A DNA stretch of 64,000 nt from Cyclobacteriaceae bacterium (GTDB taxonomy: Bacteria > Bacteroidota > Bacteroidia > Cytophagales > Cyclobacteriaceae). The notes beneath the pieces were generated by a model. It saw only the letters and a list, made by a program, of their open reading frames with translations, ran no database searches and was not told the origin of the DNA. Positions within the stretch are counted from its first letter, which is position 1; the number at the start of each line of letters is the position of its first letter. The stretch spans positions 558,001 through 622,000 of the forward strand of contig JAHBTX010000003.1 in assembly GCA_019638395.1 (NCBI GenBank). Reading direction: 5' to 3'. Both the position numbers and the translations under genes were made by a program. This document shows positions 59,408-64,000 of this stretch, in pieces.

Positions 59408-60439
59408 TTAATTAACTGCTATTGTTAATGGTGTTCCTTCTTTCAAGTAAGCACTGCCACTCACAATCAGTTGATCGCCATCTTGCAACCCTGCGGTTAT
59501 TAGTACATAATCTTTTTTTATTTCGCTTACAGTTACAGGTACTTTGTGCGCCTTATTATATTGGTTGATAAACACGTAACCTTGTTGCGCGTTGCCATCC
59601 AGTAATGCCTGATAAGGAATTTTCCAGGCTTTTTGCTTTTGTGTAGCGCGGATGGTTGCTTTCCCAAAAATGCCAGAGGCCAGTTCGGCATGCTCGTTTA
59701 ACGTGATTTCAATATTCAGAGCACCTAATGACACATCTACCGTGGCTGATTTTTTAGTTACGGTTCCTGTCCAGGTTTTACCGGGTAAAACATCCGAAGT
59801 TACTGTGGCAGCATCGCCAATTTGGAGTGTAGCCCACTCCCGATCGCTGATGGCAGCTTTTAAAATCCATTTGCGTGTACCGGAGCCGTTTGTTTGAAAT
59901 ACCGTTGTGCCAGGCGATATTATCTGTCCTTCATTCGCAAGTTTGCGCATTACCATGCCGTTGCTTAAAGCCCGTATTTCGGAATATACTTTATTGAAGC
60001 GTGCACTTTCTACTTGTCGGGTAGCCACTTCAAGTGCTGTACGTGTATTTTGATATTGTTCCAGTGTGGCCACACTATCTTTATAAAGATTTTGTGTCCG
60101 ATTAAAATCGCGGGTAGTCTTTTCAAATGCAAGTTGTGCTTGTGCAACCTGGGCTTCAATTTCAGTTAAGTTGAGTGTTGCTAAAAGCTGGCCGCTTTTA
60201 ATACGGTCGCCTTCCTTCACATAAATTTTTTCAATTACACCCCCCGTTTTAAAAGCCAATAGGGTTTCGTCATCGGTTGTAAACACACCCGCTGTTTCAA
60301 TTTCAGGTTGTAATAGTTCAGCTTGTACAGAAAGGAAGCTTACCGGCACCTCGTTTTTAATTGTAGAAGTAGCTTTATCATCGGTAGCACATGCAACCAG
60401 CAGCATGCCGGGTAGGAGTAAGGTTAAGATTGATTTCAT
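59408..60439 (-). CDS. RND efflux membrane-fusion lipoprotein (second operon)
   Basis: 343 aa. A signal peptide with lipobox LVAC (Cys17) predicts a lipid-anchored periplasmic adaptor. Barrel-sandwich hybrid halves KTGGVIEKIYVKEGDRIKSGQLLATLN and VMRKLANEGQIISPGTTVFQ flank a helical hairpin (~90-150); the C-terminal membrane-proximal domain ends LIVSGSAYLKEGTPLTIAVN. Compared with the first operon there is no early coiled-coil. Spaced 24 bases from tolC and 18 bases from the RND gene. Confidence 0.92.
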   Translation of the reverse strand: MKSILTLLLPGMLLVACATDDKATSTIKNEVPVSFLSVQAELLQPEIETAGVFTTDDETLLAFKTGGVIEKIYVKEGDRIKSGQLLATLNLTEIEAQVAQAQLAFEKTTRDFNRTQNLYKDSVATLEQYQNTRTALEVATRQVESARFNKVYSEIRALSNGMVMRKLANEGQIISPGTTVFQTNGSGTRKWILKAAISDREWATLQIGDAATVTSDVLPGKTWTGTVTKKSATVDVSLGALNIEITLNEHAELASGIFGKATIRATQKQKAWKIPYQALLDGNAQQGYVFINQYNKAHKVPVTVSEIKKDYVLITAGLQDGDQLIVSGSAYLKEGTPLTIAVN

Positions 60440-60463
60440 ATAATTAGTGAATGTGTTCTATTA

Positions 60464-61807
60464 TTAATTTAGATTAAAGGATGCCGTTTCGCGCTCCAGG
60501 TTAGCCAGTGCAATGAAGGTGCGGAACCGGTTAAGAGTAAGTTGTAGTTGGGCACTTGTAAGTTGTGTGCGCGCATCAACGGCTTCAATAAAGGTATTTA
60601 CACCTTCTTTGTAACCTTTCTCGATTAAGCGTTGGTAGCTTTGTGTGGCTTCGAGTTGTTTTTGCGCTGAGCGATAATTCTGTTGAGCCGTTAAAAAAGC
60701 ATTGTGTGCAGTTTCTACACTTAGATTTAATTGCCGGTTGGTTTGCTGTAGTGCCAGTTCTGTGTGTTTAACATCTAATCGCGATTGAGCAATTTTATTT
60801 CTGTTAGTGAGGCCGGCAAACAAAGGCATCTCCAATTGTAGTCCAACTAAATAATATTGAGCGTTTTTATTATACCGCATTTGTTCTGCCTGGGCACCAA
60901 CATCAATAAAGCCGCTTATGCGGGGCACCCAGAACATGCGCGTCATGGCAAGTACATCCTGCTGAATCAGATTGGTGGTTTGTACCTGAGCTAATTCTTC
61001 GCGTGTTTGTGCAGTAATAGTTGGTTCATCCGTAAGTATAGCTTCCCCAATACCTTCAATGGGTAAATGTGCCTCGCGGTTAAGCAGAAAGTTGAAATAG
61101 AGTTGCGCGTTGATAACCTGGCGCCCTGCATCGGCCAGTTGTGCATGTACATTTTCCAATTCACTTTGCGACCGCAAAATGTATGCTGGAAGGCCTTTAC
61201 CGTTTTCCAAAAGCGATTCATTAACTCGTTTGCCTTCTGCTGCACGGGCAAGAGCACTTTCATAAATCTGTACAACTTGTTGGGCAGCCAGATAATTGTA
61301 ATAGGCAACTTTTATGTTTCGGATTAATTCGCGTTTATAAACATTAATTTCCGATTCCTGTAAAATGGTTTGTTGTGCTTTTATCTTCCGGTTATAAATA
61401 AGGTCTGTATTTACAAGCGGCATAGATGCTCGTGCCCTCACATCATAAAAATCGCGCGGAAAGAAATTCTGATTAACATTTTCGATGGTAGGAAAATTTT
61501 CGGTGCCGGTTATCTGGTTCAGCGTTGAATAGACCGGATTTAATAAATCACCCACCGGAAGGCTGATACTTCGGCCACCATCTCCGGTTGTGTAGTTACC
61601 CAATAAGGTAATGGAAGGTGAGAACATTCCATTCGCAATTTTGAGAGCAAGCAAGGCTTTATCTAAGGCTATGTTCTTCTGCTGCAGAACCAGGTTGTTT
61701 TTTAGGCCTTCTTGCAGGTAGCCATCTAACGGTGCTTGACCGTTGGCGATTATTACTACGAGACTCATGGTAATAATCAGGTTTACTTTAGTTAATAGTG
61801 TTCTCAT
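60464..61807 (-). CDS. TolC-family outer-membrane efflux protein (second operon)
   Basis: 447 aa outer-membrane channel. Signal peptide (residues ~1-24), the two OEP repeats (ALDKALLALKIANGMFSPSITLLGNY and YLVGLQLEMPLFAGLTNRNKIAQS), and the conserved C-terminal helix NTFIEAVDARTQLTSAQLQLTLNRFRTFIALANLERE. The start codon is separated by only 2 bases from a copy of the 13-mer TGAACAGTGTTTA (61810-61822), the same sequence found in front of tetR, so it is probably repressed directly by that TetR protein. 33 bases after tetR. Confidence 0.92.
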   Translation of the reverse strand: MRTLLTKVNLIITMSLVVIIANGQAPLDGYLQEGLKNNLVLQQKNIALDKALLALKIANGMFSPSITLLGNYTTGDGGRSISLPVGDLLNPVYSTLNQITGTENFPTIENVNQNFFPRDFYDVRARASMPLVNTDLIYNRKIKAQQTILQESEINVYKRELIRNIKVAYYNYLAAQQVVQIYESALARAAEGKRVNESLLENGKGLPAYILRSQSELENVHAQLADAGRQVINAQLYFNFLLNREAHLPIEGIGEAILTDEPTITAQTREELAQVQTTNLIQQDVLAMTRMFWVPRISGFIDVGAQAEQMRYNKNAQYYLVGLQLEMPLFAGLTNRNKIAQSRLDVKHTELALQQTNRQLNLSVETAHNAFLTAQQNYRSAQKQLEATQSYQRLIEKGYKEGVNTFIEAVDARTQLTSAQLQLTLNRFRTFIALANLERETASFNLN

Positions 61808-61809
61808 AC

Positions 61810-61822
61810 TGAACAGTGTTTA
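61810..61822 (-). promoter_or_regulatory. Candidate TetR operator in front of tolC (second operon)
   Basis: TGAACAGTGTTTA, a near-palindrome (TGAAC/GTTTA), lies in the 33-base gap between tetR and tolC, beginning 3 bases upstream of the tolC start codon. An identical 13-mer lies in front of tetR at 62504-62516. Confidence 0.6.
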
Positions 61823-61840
61823 CACAATAGTTAAATTTTT

Positions 61841-62482
61841 TTAGCTCTTAAGTCTTTCCAAAACGATAATAAAGGTTTCGAATATGGAGGTCATTAACTG
61901 ATCTATGTCTTGTTCGTTGGCTTTTGCAGCGGCTACATGACTTAAGTGGCCTGTGGTGCGCAGGGTGCATAAGCCATGCATTGTACTCCAGATTACAAAA
62001 GAGATTTGTTGAGCATCAAAGCCATTAAAGTAATTTAAACGCTGGCATTCGCCTACTGTCTTTAGCAGGATATCAAAAGCACGGTCGCCCTCGTCCCATT
62101 CTTCAAAGCAATTTGCCACATGCTTCAGCGGCTCTTCCATATTGAAGATAAGTTTATATATATCAGGGTTTTGTAAGGCAAATTGAATATAAGCTCTTCC
62201 CATGCCTTTTAATCTCTCAAAAGGATGCGAAATGTGATTTAGTACTTCAAAATGGCTAACTAAAAGTTTAAACCCTTCGCTGTGCAAGGCATGCACAATT
62301 TCATTTTTGTCTTTATAATAGAGATAGATAGTGGCAGGAGAGTACTCGATCTTTTCGGCAATAGCCCGTATAGAAGTAGCTTCAAGGCCCTTTTCGGCAA
62401 ATAGAGACTTGGCAGCATCCAGGATTTCCCGTTTCAGGTCTTCCTTGTGGCGTTCTTTTCTTTCGGCTACTCCCATAAGCAT
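61841..62482 (-). CDS. TetR/AcrR-family regulator of the second RND efflux operon
   Basis: 213 aa. HTH domain at residues ~12-58 (LKREILDAAKSLFAEKGLEATSIRAIAEKIEYSPATIYLYYKDKNEIV), then the ligand domain with conserved helices. ATG codons at 62482 and 62476 are both possible; the second gives MGVAERKERHK. It heads a tetR-tolC-MFP-RND operon, matching the order of the first operon on the other strand. An identical 13-base motif lies before this gene and before tolC, so it probably represses itself and the pump genes. Confidence 0.9.
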   Translation of the reverse strand: MLMGVAERKERHKEDLKREILDAAKSLFAEKGLEATSIRAIAEKIEYSPATIYLYYKDKNEIVHALHSEGFKLLVSHFEVLNHISHPFERLKGMGRAYIQFALQNPDIYKLIFNMEEPLKHVANCFEEWDEGDRAFDILLKTVGECQRLNYFNGFDAQQISFVIWSTMHGLCTLRTTGHLSHVAAAKANEQDIDQLMTSIFETFIIVLERLKS

Positions 62483-62503
62483 GGCAAAGTAAACGGAAAA
62501 TTA

Positions 62504-62516
62504 TGAACAGTGTTTA
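62504..62516 (-). promoter_or_regulatory. Candidate TetR operator in front of tetR (second operon)
   Basis: The same 13-mer TGAACAGTGTTTA as at 61810-61822, located 22 bases upstream of the tetR start. It flanks the presumed promoter region (minus-strand TAATTTTC at about 62497-62504 is a one-mismatch match to the -7 element), so binding there would block transcription. Confidence 0.6.
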
Positions 62517-62654
62517 GTATATCGTGTTTTTTTCCTTCATAAAATCCAAAACGTCAATTTTAGCCTGTTTGAGGCATTTGACCATTGATAATAGTTAAGG
62601 TTACATGAGTTACTATTTTTCCGATCTTTAACCTGAACCAACGTTGATTTAGAG

Positions 62655-64000
62655 GTGCGCGCTTTTTTTTTATTTGTTTTGTTTACTATCGGCTGGGATG
62701 CCCTGTCTCAAACAGCTACCACTCAGGATAATACCGATGAGCGGATTTTTTTTCTGAACGAACTGGAATTCTTAGTCGACTCTACCAACTCTCTTTCATT
62801 CGAACAAATTTCGCAACCGCAGGCTGCTCAAAAGTTTAAACGCAGGCCGGCCTATCAAAACAAAGATTATCGATCTGGCGAATCATACTGGATTCGCTTT
62901 TCTGTAGCGCATATTGCAACAGAAAAAGTTTGGCTGATTGAGTTTTATGATCAAACGATCGACCACATTGAAGCCTACATTCCTAAACCAGACGGCACGT
63001 ACGAAAAGCGAGTGATGGGCGATGCCTATCCGTTTCAGAATCGAAAATTCGGCCATAAAAATTTTGAAGTGCAGCTTTACCTGCACGATCCTTCCATACA
63101 ATATTATTACTTCCGCGTTCAATCGCACGAGTTTGCCGACATCCGCATTGCCTTTCGGTCTGTGGATCGCTTCATCTATTACTCACTCAACGAGTACTTC
63201 CTTTTCGGAACATTCTACGGCATGATTGTGATTATTGCGCTGTACAACTTTTTGGTATTTCTGGCCATTCGCGAAATCAAGAATGTTTATTATATCTTCT
63301 ATATTGTAAGCGTAGCGCTTTATGCCATGAGTTTAGATGGCGTAGGATTTCAATATATATGGCCCAACCATCCGCAATGGAATGATTATGCTTCGGGTAT
63401 CTGCCTGTATTCGGTAATACTATGGGCTCTTGTTTTTACCCGAAGATTTTTAAGTACCCGTGCAAAAGCGCCCCGCATCGATCTGGCGCTTAAGGTTATG
63501 ATTGTGGTACGTACACTTGTGTTCTTGTTCGAGTTATTCTTTTACCCGGAGTTTTTTGCTTTCCGGTTTATTGAAATCTTACCGCTATCACTCATTTATT
63601 ATGCTGGCGTGTATGTATTAATGCGCGGCTATCGCCCGGCCCGGTATTTCGTAATTGCGTACGGGTTGTTGCTGATTGGCTTCTTTGTTCGCACACTGGT
63701 GTTCTTCAATATTATAGCGCTTACTACGGTTTCGCACTACAGTTTGCACTTCAGTTTTGTGGTTGAAATGTTATTCCTCACGTTTGCGTTGGGCGATAGA
63801 ATTACGATTTTAAAAGATAATCGCGATCGGGCATTGCGCAGAATCATCCATCAGCATGAAGTGAACATGGCTCTAAAAGATAAGGTTACCCGCGAGTTGG
63901 AACAAAAAGTGAGCGAACGAACCATCGAACTGAATTTGAAAAATGCCGAACTAGAAGAAAGTAATGACCGCCTGACTCGGCAAACTTCCGAAATTAACAA
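62655..64000 (+). CDS. 7TM-DISM sensor protein, GTG start, 3' end cut off by window edge
   Basis: At least 448 residues in window. The frame opens after a stop at 62634-62636, and GTG at 62655 gives a clean signal peptide (MRAFFLFVLFTIGWDALSQ). Residues ~25-170 are the 7TMR-DISMED2 periplasmic sensor (SGESYWIRFSVAH, WLIEFYDQTIDHIEAYIP, YYYFRVQSHEFADIRIAF), ~180-395 hold seven transmembrane helices (7TMR-DISM_7TM, TFYGMIVIIALYNFLVF), and ~400-448 is a coiled coil (ALKDKVTRELEQKVSERTIE). A histidine kinase or cyclase output domain is expected beyond the window. Divergent from the tetR of the second efflux operon. Confidence 0.88.
   Translation, partial: MRAFFLFVLFTIGWDALSQTATTQDNTDERIFFLNELEFLVDSTNSLSFEQISQPQAAQKFKRRPAYQNKDYRSGESYWIRFSVAHIATEKVWLIEFYDQTIDHIEAYIPKPDGTYEKRVMGDAYPFQNRKFGHKNFEVQLYLHDPSIQYYYFRVQSHEFADIRIAFRSVDRFIYYSLNEYFLFGTFYGMIVIIALYNFLVFLAIREIKNVYYIFYIVSVALYAMSLDGVGFQYIWPNHPQWNDYASGICLYSVILWALVFTRRFLSTRAKAPRIDLALKVMIVVRTLVFLFELFFYPEFFAFRFIEILPLSLIYYAGVYVLMRGYRPARYFVIAYGLLLIGFFVRTLVFFNIIALTTVSHYSLHFSFVVEMLFLTFALGDRITILKDNRDRALRRIIHQHEVNMALKDKVTRELEQKVSERTIELNLKNAELEESNDRLTRQTSEIN

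Overview
The window reads as chromosomal DNA of a member of the Bacteroidota, most likely a free-living Cytophagales-type bacterium (family level is inference). The support is a SusC/SusD pair, LytS/LytTR and propeller-type two-component systems, DUF1080 proteins, CarboxypepD_reg/TonB-type outer-membrane proteins, and several good matches to the Bacteroidota promoter form TTTG-N19-TAnnTTTG. No phage, plasmid, insertion-sequence transposase or CRISPR array was seen.

Layout. 1-7.6 kb: a secreted/periplasmic catabolic cluster (truncated PHP phosphoesterase, large lipoprotein cytochrome with a sorbosone-dehydrogenase-like propeller, two DUF1080 3-keto-glycoside hydrolase-like proteins, an FGE-fold protein, a class C beta-lactamase-like hydrolase). 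7.7-10 kb: Pit-type phosphate transporter. 10-17 kb: small cytoplasmic genes around the helicase hrpB, separated by heptad repeats and REP-like palindromes. 17-21.5 kb: membrane-protein operon, an MpaB-like protein and a Ktr/Trk potassium system. 21.7-24.4 kb: two-subunit molybdenum hydroxylase (IorAB type). 24.7-26.9 kb: SRPBCC, VOC and DUF1801 genes. 26.9-34.7 kb: ECF sigma factor, small membrane protein, then tetR-tolC-MFP-RND efflux operon. 34.7-40.4 kb: metallophosphoesterase, outer-membrane barrel protein, LytS/LytTR pair. 40.8-42.3 kb: tRNA-Glu and gap. 42.3-51.8 kb: SusC, SusD, a YncE-like propeller and a propeller histidine kinase with its NarL-type regulator. 51.8-55.6 kb: LysR regulator, NADP-isocitrate dehydrogenase, small protein, SbtA-type bicarbonate transporter. 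55.6-62.5 kb: YjdF-like membrane protein and a second tetR-tolC-MFP-RND operon on the minus strand. 62.6 kb to the end: a truncated 7TM-DISM sensor protein that starts with GTG.

The most notable signals are non-coding or repeat-derived: (1) a 120-base element with 15-base perfect terminal inverted repeats lying in frame inside hrpB, resembling the protein-inserted palindromic elements known from Rickettsia; (2) a composite intergenic repeat built from 7-base units in a fixed module order, found at five or more places and once supplying the start codon of a gene; (3) candidate operators: an 11-base-arm palindrome over the first tetR promoter, an identical 13-mer in front of both tetR and tolC in the second efflux operon, and a perfect 20-base palindrome over the promoter of a membrane-protein operon; (4) two long hairpins without a U-tract just upstream of sbtA and of the YjdF-like gene. 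A LysR-icd-sbtA neighbourhood, linking a CO2-releasing enzyme with a bicarbonate transporter family, is the most interesting functional hypothesis. All family assignments were made by reading sequences by eye, without database searches.
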